Shown here in pieces: positions 1 to 8,391 of a DNA stretch of 39,785 nt. The stretch's first letter is position 1, and every line of letters begins with the position of its first letter. Origin of the DNA: DATIHF01 sp035480955. GTDB lineage: Bacteria > Patescibacteriota > Microgenomatia > Woykebacterales > RBG-16-39-9b. Below the pieces are notes generated by a model. It searched no databases and had not been told where the DNA came from. It saw only the letters and a list, made by a program, of their open reading frames with translations. Both the position numbers and the translations under genes were made by a program. Where the stretch lies: assembly GCA_035480955.1 (NCBI GenBank), contig DATIHF010000017.1, forward strand, positions 1 through 39,785, given 5' to 3'.

Positions 1-235
1 AACCAATCCTTAGAGCTTCTCCACCTGACTCTTCAGCAACGATTGATTCGTCTGGAAAAGTTGTTCTCACCCAGGTCTTCAAAAACTGCTCAACAGCGGT
101 ATCCGCTTCCGATACCGTTCCGTAATCTCTAGTTTTTTCGAAGAGTGTAACGCCTTTTGCTTGTATATCGAGAGCAATTTTTCCAGCTTGGGAGATTGCC
201 GTCTTGCCCATTGCAAGAATGGTAGGGTAGTCCAT
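1..235 (-). CDS. Inositol monophosphatase-family protein, N-terminal part (cut by window edge)
   Basis: Translating the minus strand from the ATG at 235 gives about 78 residues beginning MDYPTILAMGKTAISQAGK, with no stop before the window edge. The stretch YGTVSEADTAVEQFL fits the family signature that ends in (V/T)-x-E-A-D-x-A-V-E, and FPDESIVAEESGG matches the metal-binding Glu-Glu block of inositol monophosphatase and bisphosphate nucleotidase enzymes. Such enzymes are Mg-dependent phosphatases acting on inositol phosphates, sugar phosphates or 3'-phosphoadenosine phosphates. The start is well supported: an AGGAGG Shine-Dalgarno sits at about 243-250 on the minus strand. It follows a sugar nucleotidyltransferase on the same strand (54 bp gap), so a sugar-phosphate substrate is possible. 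The substrate cannot be decided from this fragment. Confidence 0.75.
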   Translation of the reverse strand, partial: MDYPTILAMGKTAISQAGKIALDIQAKGVTLFEKTRDYGTVSEADTAVEQFLKTWVRTTFPDESIVAEESGGEALRIG

Positions 236-289
236 GATACACTCCCTCCTTAGCGCGAAATATTAACACAATTATGGGATAATTGAAAG

Positions 290-1021
290 TTAAGTGGTTA
301 ACAACCCGTCTTTAAAATCAGCATTGGCTTGATCAAGTTTTTCTTTGTTACCAATATCTATGAAATAACCTTCCATTGGGAAGGCGAAAACCTTCTTTTT
401 CTCTTCAAGCAGCTTCGGGAAAACATCTTTTCCAAAATCGACCATTTCCCCCTCTTTAATATAATGATATATCTCAGGTTCAAATATATAGAGAGCCGCG
501 TTGGCCCAGACAAAGTCTTCAGTAAGCTCCTCGGGGGTTGGTCTTTCTTTAAACTCAAGGATCTCTCCATCTTCTGCAGTTTTGATCATGCTTTTTGGAT
601 CAGCGCCAAAGCGTTTATAGATACAAATCGTTGCAAAAGCCTTTTTTTCTTTGTGGAAATCCCACATCTTTTTTACATCTACCACTCTTAACGAGTCTCC
701 GTAAGTGACGATAAAGGTCGAATCAATCTTGTCTTTTGCTAAAGTAACTGCTCCGGCGGTTCCTAGTGGCACTTCAGGATTTTCATAAGTGTATTCAATA
801 TTCACGCCAAAATCTTTGTCGTCTTTGAAATAATCGGAGATGGTTTGGGGCAAATAGCAGAGGGCGAAAATGAAATCAGAAAAACCGGCTTTTTTAAAAA
901 GGTCGAGGTTGTGCTCAAGCACTGGTTTATCACCAACTTTGACCATTGGTTTGGCGATCGTATCGGTGATTGGCCGCAACCGTTCGCCCTTTCCACCGGC
1001 GACGATCAAAACTTTAGTCAT
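290..1021 (-). CDS. Sugar-1-phosphate nucleotidyltransferase (HddC/RmlA-like)
   Basis: A 243-residue protein starting MTKVLIVAGGKGERLRPIT, the nucleotide-binding signature (GGxGxRLxPxT) of NTP-transferases that make NDP-sugars. Further family marks are the AKPMVKVGDKPVLEH block, which binds the sugar phosphate, TYGDSL (metal-binding Asp) and the late FIDIGNKEKLDQA motif. A longer reading frame runs back to 1129, but the extra 36 residues have no family similarity and cover the end of the upstream gene, so the ATG at 1021 is chosen. It overlaps that gene's stop by 8 bp (ATGACTAA), indicating translational coupling. Paired with a GmhB-like phosphatase, it may be the guanylyltransferase of a GDP-heptose pathway (HddC). 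Mannose- or glucose-1-phosphate are alternatives. Confidence 0.8.
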   Translation of the reverse strand: MTKVLIVAGGKGERLRPITDTIAKPMVKVGDKPVLEHNLDLFKKAGFSDFIFALCYLPQTISDYFKDDKDFGVNIEYTYENPEVPLGTAGAVTLAKDKIDSTFIVTYGDSLRVVDVKKMWDFHKEKKAFATICIYKRFGADPKSMIKTAEDGEILEFKERPTPEELTEDFVWANAALYIFEPEIYHYIKEGEMVDFGKDVFPKLLEEKKKVFAFPMEGYFIDIGNKEKLDQANADFKDGLLTT

Positions 1022-1607
1022 GGATGATTTCCAGTATTTCTTTTGGCTTTTTAACGATAAAATCTGGTTGAATATCTTTAAGTTGTTCCTGAACAACAGA
1101 GAGATAACCAGCTTCAAGCGAGTTGCCAAAAAGAATGGTTTTCACCCCGGCTTTTTGTCCGGCTAAGACGTCATTGACCCCATCACCGACCATGAAACTT
1201 TGACTCATATCAATATCAAGTTCTTTTTCGGAGTCCTGGAAAAACTTTATTCCTGGTTTGCGACACTCGCAATCTTGTTTTAACTTTTCTACTTCAGAAA
1301 AGGGGTGATGGAAACAATAATACTCTTTGTCAAAAGTTACTCCGAGTTCTTTGTATTGCTTAAGAAACTCCTCATGCACTTTATCCCAATTCTCTTGAGT
1401 TTCTTTTTTCAGTGCTACTTTGGGTTGGTTGGAGATTATAATGAGAAGGTAACCTAAATCTTTCAGTTTTTTTAAGACCTCGGGCATATCGTAAACAATT
1501 TCCAAATCCTCAACTCGGCTGACCGTATCAACTTTGTCTACCTCGCTGTCATAAACTAGTTTGATCAGAGTTCCGTCCCGATCAAAAAAAACTGCTTTTT
1601 TTGTCAT
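1014..1607 (-). CDS. HAD-IIIA phosphatase, GmhB-like (heptose bisphosphate phosphatase family)
   Basis: A 197-residue HAD-superfamily phosphatase. Motif I is AVFFDRDGTL (nucleophile Asp in DxDGT), motif II is LLIIISNQP, and the late acidic motif is MVGDGVNDVLAGQKAG. Between them YYCFHHP...CECRKPG matches the Cys-His-Cys-Cys zinc loop typical of D-glycero-manno-heptose-1,7-bisphosphate 7-phosphatase (GmhB) and related HisB-type enzymes. It is first in a minus-strand unit and overlaps the nucleotidyltransferase by 8 bp. An extended -10 box ends only 6 bp before the ATG, so the mRNA may be leaderless. GmhB function is likely but not proven, as related phosphatases in other NDP-sugar routes share this loop. 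Confidence 0.78.
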   Translation of the reverse strand: MTKKAVFFDRDGTLIKLVYDSEVDKVDTVSRVEDLEIVYDMPEVLKKLKDLGYLLIIISNQPKVALKKETQENWDKVHEEFLKQYKELGVTFDKEYYCFHHPFSEVEKLKQDCECRKPGIKFFQDSEKELDIDMSQSFMVGDGVNDVLAGQKAGVKTILFGNSLEAGYLSVVQEQLKDIQPDFIVKKPKEILEIIHD

Positions 1608-1613
1608 AAAGGG

Positions 1614-1622
1614 ATTTTAACA
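1614..1622 (-). promoter_or_regulatory. Extended -10 promoter of the HAD phosphatase unit
   Basis: On the minus strand the sequence reads TGTTAAAAT (TG-n-TAAAAT), an extended -10 element, ending 6 bp before the ATG at 1607. No -35 resemblance is visible at 16-18 bp, which fits an extended -10 promoter. Transcription starting about 7 bp downstream would begin at the start codon. Confidence 0.5.
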
Positions 1623-1639
1623 TACAATCCTAAATCCTC

Positions 1640-1668
1640 TTGCTGGTTACTCAACATAAATGTATAAT
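1640..1668 (+). promoter_or_regulatory. Sigma-70-type promoter of the 1709-4742 unit
   Basis: TTGCTG at 1640-1645, a 17-bp spacer, then a perfect TATAAT at 1663-1668. The predicted start near 1675 leaves a leader of about 34 nt before the ATG at 1709. No clear Shine-Dalgarno is seen in that leader. The promoter is divergent from the HAD unit promoter, with the -10 boxes about 45 bp apart. Confidence 0.6.
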
Positions 1669-1708
1669 TGTAAGGTCAATCTGCCACCTTTTAAATTCCA
1701 TAGTAATA

Positions 1709-2650
1709 ATGAGACTTGTAGTTACTGGCGGAGCTGGATTTATCGGCTCACAATTAGTAGATAACCTGCTTCAACAAAACCATGAAGTTTTTGCCCTGGA
1801 TAACTTAAGTTGGGGTAAAAAAGCATTTCTAAAACACAATCTTAAAAATCCAAAGTTTAAATTTATCAAACTCGATCTTCTTGATAGCAAGAAATTAGAG
1901 CGAAATCTCCCGTCCAATGTTGACACTGTTTTTCATCTTGCCGCCAACTCAGATATTGCTCGAGGGGCAGAAAATCCTGATCTCGATTTTAAAAATACTA
2001 CTCAAATAACTTTTAACTTGCTGCAAGCAATGCGCCAGAAAAAAATCAAAAAGATTTTTTTCACCTCTGGCAGCGGAGTCTATGGTGATGTTGGCGATAC
2101 TTTGACTGATGAAAGCTTTGGACCTCTTTTACCAATCTCAATGTACGGGGCCACCAAACTTTCCGCCGAAGGTATGATTTCCTCCTTTGTGAATTTGTTC
2201 GAGATGCAGGCTTTTATTCTCAGACCAGCGAATATCATTGGACCCAGAGCAACGCATGGAGTGATTTTTGATTTTATTAATCGTCTAAAAGCAAACCCAA
2301 AAAAGCTCCGTGTTTCAGGCAATGGCTCTCAGAGCAAGTCCTATCTGTATGTCGGAGACGTTATTGAAGCAATTAATTTAGTTTGGCAAAAGTCAAAAAA
2401 ACCAATAAATTTATTTAATATTTCGTCTGATTCGTTCATAACTGTCAAAGAAATTGCAGAGATGGTAGTTGAGGAGATGGGTCTTGAAAAAGCCGAAATA
2501 ATTTATTCAGGCGAAAGCCGCGGTTGGAAAGGCGACGTACCGATCGTCCGTATTGATAATAAAAAAATCGAAAACTTGGGTTGGAAGAGTAAACATACTT
2601 CCCAGCAAGCGGTCAATAAAACTATAAAAAACTTACTGGAGAATAAATGA
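1709..2650 (+). CDS. NAD-dependent epimerase/dehydratase (extended SDR), paralogue of the 8392 gene
   Basis: A 313-residue extended short-chain dehydrogenase. The Rossmann glycine motif VTGGAGFIGS is at residues 5-14, HLAANSD follows, and the catalytic Ser and Tyr-x-x-x-Lys lie in TSGSGVYGD and MYGATK. The ATG at 1709 is chosen because the glycine motif normally sits within the first 15 residues; the frame's extra 23 upstream residues look non-coding and cover the promoter. The family interconverts NDP-sugars (UDP-glucose 4-epimerase and relatives). Its C-terminal block RGWKGDVPIV...NLGWKSKHTSQQAV is closely matched in the gene at 8392, so the two are paralogues. It is coupled to the next gene by an ATGA overlap. 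The exact sugar is unknown. Confidence 0.82.
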   Translation: MRLVVTGGAGFIGSQLVDNLLQQNHEVFALDNLSWGKKAFLKHNLKNPKFKFIKLDLLDSKKLERNLPSNVDTVFHLAANSDIARGAENPDLDFKNTTQITFNLLQAMRQKKIKKIFFTSGSGVYGDVGDTLTDESFGPLLPISMYGATKLSAEGMISSFVNLFEMQAFILRPANIIGPRATHGVIFDFINRLKANPKKLRVSGNGSQSKSYLYVGDVIEAINLVWQKSKKPINLFNISSDSFITVKEIAEMVVEEMGLEKAEIIYSGESRGWKGDVPIVRIDNKKIENLGWKSKHTSQQAVNKTIKNLLENK

Positions 2651-3960
2651 AGTTTGGTATCCTCGGTGCCGGTCCAAGTGGTTTGGCAATGTCAATGTTC
2701 CTTAACGAGGAAAATACAGTTTTAGAAAAAACCGACCAGCCAGGTGGGCACGCTGGTTCTTTTATAGATCAAGGTTACACCTTCGATTACGGTCCTCACA
2801 TCATGTTTTCAAAAAATAAAGAAATCCTAGACTTTATGATTGCCTCTTTGGGAAAGAATGTTCAAAAGCTTAAAAGAAATAACAAAATTTCTTTCAAAGG
2901 TAAGTTTATCAAATACCCATTTGAGAACGACTTATCCTCGCTTCCTATAGAGGATAATTTTGAATGTTTAAATTCGTTTCTTTTTAACCCTTACAAAACC
3001 AAGTACAAAAATCCAAAAAATCTCGAGGAGTGGTTGCTCGCGACTTTTGGAAGTGGGATTTGCGAACGTTATCTTTTTCCTTACAATGAAAAGGTCTGGA
3101 ATATCCCAGTTAAAAATCTTTCAATGCTCTGGGCAGGTCGAATACCCAACCCACCAGTTGAAGACGTGATCAAATCCTCAATTGGATTCCAGACAGAGGG
3201 TTACCTGCACCAACTTTATTATCATTACCCACTAAGAGGCGGTTACCAAGCAATCTCAGAAGCCTGGGCAAAGAAAGTTAAACCGACTTATAATTTTGAA
3301 GTCAAAAAAATTACCAAAACAAAGAAAAATAGTTTTATTGTTAGCGATGGTGAAAAGGAGCTGGAATTTAATCAAATCATCTCTACTCTTCCAATTCAGG
3401 AATTAGTCAAGTTAATCAACATTAAGATTCCTCAAAAAGTCCAACGGGCGATCAAAGATTTGATCGTAAATCCCATGTTTATCGTTTCTTTAGGGATTAA
3501 AGGTGAGGATAAGAATAAATATACGGCGATGTATTTCCCAGAAAAGGATTTTTTGGTCAACCGAATCAGCTTTCCCAAAACATTCTCACATCACAATGCC
3601 CCGAAAGGACACTATAGCATCCAAGCTGAGATAACCTGCCGAGCCAATTCTAGCACTTGGAAGATGAGCGATAAAGAAATCCTAAACCATGTCGTAGCTG
3701 GATTGCGCACAAAAGGTGTACTAGGTAAGAACGAGAAAGTTGTTTATGAAAATGTTAAACGCGCCCAGTATGCTTACGTGGTCTATGATAAAAATTATCA
3801 GAAGAACGTCCGGATAATCCGTGAGTGGTTCCCCCTCCAAGGTATTCACCTGGTTGGACGCTTTAGTTATTTTGAATACATTAATATTGATGGGGTGCTT
3901 GCAACTGCAAGTAGCATAACCCACAAAATTACTGGGTCTAACAAAAATCATTTTGCGTAA
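2647..3960 (+). CDS. FAD-dependent oxidoreductase, UDP-galactopyranose mutase/protoporphyrinogen-oxidase-like
   Basis: A 437-residue flavoprotein beginning MKFGILGAGPSGLAMSMFL, the GxGxxG dinucleotide-binding fold, with the Glu that binds the FAD ribose in VLEKTDQPGGHAGS. DYGPHIMF recalls the YGPHIFH motif of UDP-galactopyranose mutase (Glf); PYNEKVWNIP and LPIQELV are typical of the wider amine-oxidase/HemY superfamily. The C-terminal IHLVGRFSYFEYINIDGVLATA is the usual FAD-closing motif. The ATG overlaps the stop of the preceding SDR as ATGA, so the two are translated together. Beside a sugar epimerase and a glycosyltransferase, a Glf-like ring contraction or another NDP-sugar redox step fits better than haem synthesis, of which there is no other sign here. 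This is inference. Confidence 0.72.
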   Translation: MKFGILGAGPSGLAMSMFLNEENTVLEKTDQPGGHAGSFIDQGYTFDYGPHIMFSKNKEILDFMIASLGKNVQKLKRNNKISFKGKFIKYPFENDLSSLPIEDNFECLNSFLFNPYKTKYKNPKNLEEWLLATFGSGICERYLFPYNEKVWNIPVKNLSMLWAGRIPNPPVEDVIKSSIGFQTEGYLHQLYYHYPLRGGYQAISEAWAKKVKPTYNFEVKKITKTKKNSFIVSDGEKELEFNQIISTLPIQELVKLINIKIPQKVQRAIKDLIVNPMFIVSLGIKGEDKNKYTAMYFPEKDFLVNRISFPKTFSHHNAPKGHYSIQAEITCRANSSTWKMSDKEILNHVVAGLRTKGVLGKNEKVVYENVKRAQYAYVVYDKNYQKNVRIIREWFPLQGIHLVGRFSYFEYINIDGVLATASSITHKITGSNKNHFA

Positions 3961-3995
3961 AATAATTACTATAATAAATTACAGGAAACAATAGA

Positions 3996-4742
3996 GTGCA
4001 AAAATTTGGACAAAAACAAATCGATAATTTCGGGAAAATCGTCCTGACAATGCCTGTCTATAATGAAATCGAAGTTATCGAAGAAGTTGTTCGAAAAAAC
4101 TTCAATTACGTCAAACAATTCCCCAATAGTGACTTGGTGATCTCAGAAGACGGCAGCACAGATGGAACTAAAGAGCTGCTTCAAAAGCTAAAAAAAGAAC
4201 TAAGATTTACTTTGTACTCTTCGCCAACTAGGAAAGGGGCAAGTCGCGGGATCAAAAATGCCCTTAAATTTTCCGTCAAAGAAGGCGCAAATATAATTTT
4301 GATAACGGATTCGGACAATCAACATGAACCCAAGGATTTTGACTTATTACTTAAAAAAATTAACCAATTCGACATGGTAGTTGGTCTTAAAAAACCAAGA
4401 CGTGATCCATACTGGCGCAGACTCGGATCAAAAGGGTGGAATTTTTTTATCAGAGTTTTATTTGGTGTAAAACTAAATGATGTTAACTGCGGGTTTCGGG
4501 CAATACACAGAGAAGTTCTAGAAAAGCTCCTCAAGGATACTGAAAGCTTTGCTGAGAACCCACTTTCCGAACTGTCAATCAGGGCAAAATTTGCGGGTTT
4601 TTCACAAACGGAAGTAGCAATCACTCACTATATTCGCGAAACGAAGCCAACTGCTTGGAATCCAAAGAAAATTCCTCAAATTGCTATTGGATTATTTCTT
4701 GCTAGTTTAAAGCTTCGAATGAGTTTAAATAATCCTTCTTAA
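3996..4742 (+). CDS. Family 2 glycosyltransferase, dolichyl-phosphate mannose synthase-like
   Basis: A 248-residue GT2 enzyme with a GTG start at 3996, preceded by AGGA (3983-3986) at normal spacing and by a TATAAT at 3970-3975 that may give it its own promoter. VLTMPVYNE opens the GT-A fold, SEDGSTDGT binds the nucleotide, ITDSDNQHEP is the DxD-type metal site, and LNDVNCGFRAIHREVL is the acceptor motif of DPM1-like synthases, which move a sugar from GDP-mannose or UDP-sugar to polyprenyl phosphate on the cytoplasmic face. There is no C-terminal membrane anchor, as in short DPM1 proteins. Its stop codon shares TTAA with the stop of the opposite gene. Confidence 0.83.
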   Translation: MQKFGQKQIDNFGKIVLTMPVYNEIEVIEEVVRKNFNYVKQFPNSDLVISEDGSTDGTKELLQKLKKELRFTLYSSPTRKGASRGIKNALKFSVKEGANIILITDSDNQHEPKDFDLLLKKINQFDMVVGLKKPRRDPYWRRLGSKGWNFFIRVLFGVKLNDVNCGFRAIHREVLEKLLKDTESFAENPLSELSIRAKFAGFSQTEVAITHYIRETKPTAWNPKKIPQIAIGLFLASLKLRMSLNNPS

Positions 4743-6322
4743 GTTCTTCTCTTATATTTTTCTTTCCAAGGTAAAAGCATATAAACTCCAACTCCTAAGC
4801 TCAGAATGAAGAGAAAAGTAATAATATTTAAATAGCCCCCTTGCGAATAATTACCAATATAAGGAATCCCCATTTGTGGAAAGGCTGAACTAGTGAAATG
4901 ATAATGACCGATCTTCGCTTGATAATGCTCATCGAATCTAAGCAATGTCTGGGCAGAATTCAAAAAGATATAAATGAGTCCGATCAGTACCCAAATCCCA
5001 GCAGCAAAGATGAGGTAAATCAAGTGCATACGATCTTTTTCAAAACTAAACACTTGTAGTGGATCTTCTATTGCCAATTTTTTTACTTTTTTAATTCTCT
5101 TGGTCAGAACCCCAGTTAAAATGCTCGCAAAAGTAAAGGCTCCAAATAGAGGAATTAAGTAATTTAGACCAATCTTCAATAGAGAAGTAACCGTATGTCC
5201 GTAAAAACGAGCCGAGGGCATCAAGAAGGCGAGTCGGTTAAAAGTAACGTAAGTATTCAAATTTTCAAATTGATAAAACGAAATATAGGGGTTAACGTAA
5301 TAAAAGGAGAGTAGACCTCCAGCTAAAATAGTATATATTCCAGCTAGTTTTATCCTCCCCTCAACTAGTAAAAACGGCAAAATCCAAAGAAGATACTGTG
5401 GACATAAACCAGAGGTTGCGTAAACAAAGGCAAATATTAGTAAGATAGCCAAATACTGTCTAATAAGCCTTAGATGGTAAAGGGTTGCGACCCCAAGCAC
5501 ACAAAGAATTATCCAATTTCGACTCAGTAAAAACTTCCAATTAGAGAAAGGGCTAGCAAACGGTAAGCCGAAAATCTGGACACCGTGATTTGCGTATTCT
5601 GATATTTTCGTCCACTGAGTAACTAAATCGTAGTGAAAAGCCTTGAAAAAAACTGCAGCAAACAAAAAGACTATAACAACGCCAACAACAGACCATAAAT
5701 TTAACCAAACATAACGTTTTGGCATACTCTTCACATTAATAATTGGCTCAATGATAAGGGGCATGAAGATAAGTCCGATCGGTTTTATTAAAAACATGAA
5801 TCCAAATGTAATACCAAAGAGTAGAAATGTTTTAACACTGCCTTTATAAAAATCACGAATATAAAAGCTCCAAAGCAAAAAGAAAGCAAACACACTGTCG
5901 TACTGAACATGTAAAACCGTGATAATTATTGCAACAGGAGAAAGTGCGTACATCAGAGCAGCTCGAAAAGCGAAAGGGTATTTTTTGTAGGTTAATATGT
6001 CGTACAAAAGTAGAGGTATAAGAGCGTCAAAAATGGTCGGGATTATTTTGTATCCAAAGGCAAGCGGTAAATTGGTAAAAGCATTCACCACTCCTCCAAA
6101 CCAAAGCAAGGGTAGCACAACGGGAAAGTAAGGAATTTCTATGTGTTGCCCAATCATAAGACCCCTGGAATAAACCAACGCGTTAACGAAATCAATCGAA
6201 CCAAAAAAAATCATTCCAATGATAAAACGAATCCCAAGAGCAACAAAAAAAAGAAGTATTTTATCTCGGTTACTTCTTTTTTTAATAAAATTATTTAGAT
6301 AATTTGTAATTTTTTTGTACAC
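4739..6322 (-). CDS. Polytopic GT-C glycosyltransferase-like membrane protein (PIG-M/ALG-type)
   Basis: A 527-residue very hydrophobic protein with roughly a dozen membrane segments. PTIFDALIPLLLYDIL, the HVQYDSV segment (compare the H-x-Q-x-D-S pattern of ALG6/ALG8 and PIG-M-type lipid-sugar transferases) and FLIKPIGLIFMP point to the GT-C fold, which uses polyprenyl-phosphate sugars on the outer face. The start is GTG at 6322; the next in-frame Met is inside a membrane segment, so GTG is preferred, though no good Shine-Dalgarno is seen. It is a single-gene unit, divergent from the fusion gene at 6376 and convergent with the DPM-like gene at 3996, which could supply its donor. Family assignment is moderate; substrate is unknown. 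Confidence 0.65.
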   Translation of the reverse strand: MYKKITNYLNNFIKKRSNRDKILLFFVALGIRFIIGMIFFGSIDFVNALVYSRGLMIGQHIEIPYFPVVLPLLWFGGVVNAFTNLPLAFGYKIIPTIFDALIPLLLYDILTYKKYPFAFRAALMYALSPVAIIITVLHVQYDSVFAFFLLWSFYIRDFYKGSVKTFLLFGITFGFMFLIKPIGLIFMPLIIEPIINVKSMPKRYVWLNLWSVVGVVIVFLFAAVFFKAFHYDLVTQWTKISEYANHGVQIFGLPFASPFSNWKFLLSRNWIILCVLGVATLYHLRLIRQYLAILLIFAFVYATSGLCPQYLLWILPFLLVEGRIKLAGIYTILAGGLLSFYYVNPYISFYQFENLNTYVTFNRLAFLMPSARFYGHTVTSLLKIGLNYLIPLFGAFTFASILTGVLTKRIKKVKKLAIEDPLQVFSFEKDRMHLIYLIFAAGIWVLIGLIYIFLNSAQTLLRFDEHYQAKIGHYHFTSSAFPQMGIPYIGNYSQGGYLNIITFLFILSLGVGVYMLLPWKEKYKRRT

Positions 6323-6338
6323 GAAAAGAAACCTATGC

Positions 6339-6366
6339 TTGCAATGAAACTGCGTTAAAGTATACC
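6339..6366 (+). promoter_or_regulatory. Promoter of the nine-gene glycan unit
   Basis: TTGCAA at 6339-6344, a 16-bp spacer and TATACC at 6361-6366, ending 9 bp before the ATG at 6376. The predicted start leaves only about 2-3 nt of leader. On the minus strand an overlapping TATACT (6359-6364) could serve the opposite gene, giving nested divergent promoters in a 53-bp gap. Confidence 0.5.
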
Positions 6367-6375
6367 ATAGTCATT

Positions 6376-8388
6376 ATGAAATTTGACCAAGTTTCGGTTG
6401 TAATGATAACAAAAAATGAAGAAGCATCAGTAAAAAAAGTCATAAATGACATTAAAAAAGATGCTCCTGGAGCAGAGATTATTATCGTTGATAGTTCAAA
6501 CGACGACACTCCAAAACTTGGTCAAGAAGCCGGGGCAAATGTAATCCGGCAAATCCCACCTCAAGGTTACGGCCCTGCAATAGAAAGAGCACTGATGACC
6601 CCAACTCGCGATATCATTGTTACCTTAGATTGTGACGATACGTATCCAACTAATTACATTCCTAAGCTAGTTAAACTAATCAATGACGGCTACGACGTTG
6701 TTGGGACCTCAAGGATCAGTGGCAAAAAACCAAAACATATGGCGACTTTAAATTACTTATCGAACAAATTTATCAACATATTTGCTTCGATTATTTTTTT
6801 TAGAAAGGTTCTTGATGGTCACACAGGCATGAGAGCTTACAGAAGAAGCGTCCTTCACGGTATTAAATGGTGGATGAAAGGTAAGTCTCTCCCCTTTCTG
6901 CCAATGTTTACGTTCGGCAGTAAGGGAAATGCAATTCCAGTTGAGCTACTTCTGAAACCGATGAGTCTTGGCTATAAATGTATTGAGATTCCAATACCTT
7001 ATAAACAACGAATCGGGGAAACGAAATTGGAAAAAATTAATAGCTTCATTTGGACATTCATTCGCATATTTACCTCAAGATTTAGTAGTAAAAGTTTTAT
7101 TTTTGGATTTATTCTTTTCTCTCTTCTTGCAGTCCTCACACTAAATAATTTTTTACACTACGACCCAAGTTGGGGTTACGATGGTCAGTACCATCTAAGG
7201 TACATTGATTATGTTTCTAAAAACTTCCGCATCCCAACAGAAATATTCTACACATCAAACCCACCTCTGTATTATTTTGTTGCCGGGGTAATTCTAAAAA
7301 TCTTCCCAAGCTTAAAAGCAGTCCAGTTTCTCTCAATACTTTTTTACAGTCTTGAAGTTGGCTTTCTGCTCTTTTTGTTAAATCGGCTTTATAAGAATCG
7401 ATACTTGACCTATACAATTACTTTTTTCTTTGCCATGTTGCCAATTACTCTGAATTTTGGCTACATGGTTTTTAATTATTCCCTCAGTTTTTTCTTTTCG
7501 CTTTCGATTCTGACTATCTTAGTTTCTTTAATAAAAAAGCAGGCAATAAATTTCAAATGGGTGCTTCTGCTCTCACTGTTGACTAGTCTCGGAATCTTAA
7601 CCGCCTTAAATAATCTGGCGATATTACTGGTGGTTATTTTTTTTCTTTTGTTTTTTCCTTACGCGAAGTTTCTTTCCAAACTTAAGTTTTTACTTTTAAC
7701 AGTGGTAGTAACTTTAGTTGTTGTTGGACCCTATTACAATTTCATGATTGCTAACTATAAATGTTTCTTTTGCACAACAAATAGAATTAAAACTACTTTA
7801 ACCTTTGACAAAGTCTATCCACCTGAGTTTTATAATAAGATTGACTTAACAGTTCTTGATAACCCAATTTCTCCTAATCATTTAAAAGACGCCGGTTTGT
7901 GGCTAATGCTTCATCAAACATTATTTGGAGATTATTTTGATTATCTGGTCGACGCCAGAACTCAGCATTTCACCAAGGGAAATACCACTGGTCTGTTAAA
8001 CACCGGTTGGAATTTTATTAGTGTAAGGAAGGTCTTGAAACTTAAAGCAATGGAGTTTACAGCTTTACCTATAGCTTTAATGCTTATCGCTACTTTATTT
8101 CTGAACCTTAAAGATGGTTTTCTTTTCCTCTTTTTCAACAGAAAGGAAAAATTTTTGAATTTTATTATTGCCCTAACAAGCTTTGGGGTTTTCTTTCAAT
8201 TTTTACTTTATATATTGAATTACCCTGACTATGTTAACATTCACGCCGGATACCTTTTCCCGGCTATTTTCTTACTATTAATTTCTGTTCCTCAATATTT
8301 TAAGCATAAATATATATTCCCTATAGTTATTTACAATCTGCTCGCTTTTTCTCTTCTTTCCTATTATACTTTCATATTTAGAGGTTAG
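6376..8388 (+). CDS. Fusion of DPM-like GT2 synthase with a polytopic GT-C-like membrane domain
   Basis: A 670-residue two-part protein. Residues 1-235 are a GT2 polyprenyl-phosphate glycosyltransferase: VVMITKNEE, the DSSNDDTP nucleotide block, LDCDDTYP (84-91, metal site), LDGHTGMRAYRRSVL (acceptor motif) and PIPYKQRIGETKL. From about 240 it becomes a membrane protein with some ten hydrophobic segments. The first outer loop contains DPSWGYDGQYH (acidic residues at 263 and 269) and TSNPPLYY, reminiscent of the catalytic loop of ArnT/PMT-type GT-C enzymes. One polypeptide could therefore load a sugar on the lipid carrier and use it on the far side. It heads the operon and its stop lies 3 bp before the next start. 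The GT-C assignment rests on topology and the acidic loop. Confidence 0.72.
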   Translation: MKFDQVSVVMITKNEEASVKKVINDIKKDAPGAEIIIVDSSNDDTPKLGQEAGANVIRQIPPQGYGPAIERALMTPTRDIIVTLDCDDTYPTNYIPKLVKLINDGYDVVGTSRISGKKPKHMATLNYLSNKFINIFASIIFFRKVLDGHTGMRAYRRSVLHGIKWWMKGKSLPFLPMFTFGSKGNAIPVELLLKPMSLGYKCIEIPIPYKQRIGETKLEKINSFIWTFIRIFTSRFSSKSFIFGFILFSLLAVLTLNNFLHYDPSWGYDGQYHLRYIDYVSKNFRIPTEIFYTSNPPLYYFVAGVILKIFPSLKAVQFLSILFYSLEVGFLLFLLNRLYKNRYLTYTITFFFAMLPITLNFGYMVFNYSLSFFFSLSILTILVSLIKKQAINFKWVLLLSLLTSLGILTALNNLAILLVVIFFLLFFPYAKFLSKLKFLLLTVVVTLVVVGPYYNFMIANYKCFFCTTNRIKTTLTFDKVYPPEFYNKIDLTVLDNPISPNHLKDAGLWLMLHQTLFGDYFDYLVDARTQHFTKGNTTGLLNTGWNFISVRKVLKLKAMEFTALPIALMLIATLFLNLKDGFLFLFFNRKEKFLNFIIALTSFGVFFQFLLYILNYPDYVNIHAGYLFPAIFLLLISVPQYFKHKYIFPIVIYNLLAFSLLSYYTFIFRG

Positions 8389-8391
8389 TTT

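Noticed and set aside
1021..1129. N-terminal extension of the nucleotidyltransferase
   Set aside because: The 36 extra residues read through the end of the HAD gene and precede the conserved first strand of the family.
2647..3960. Haem-pathway protoporphyrinogen oxidase
   Set aside because: The fold is shared, but the GPH motif and sugar-gene neighbours favour an NDP-sugar role, and no other haem gene is in the window.
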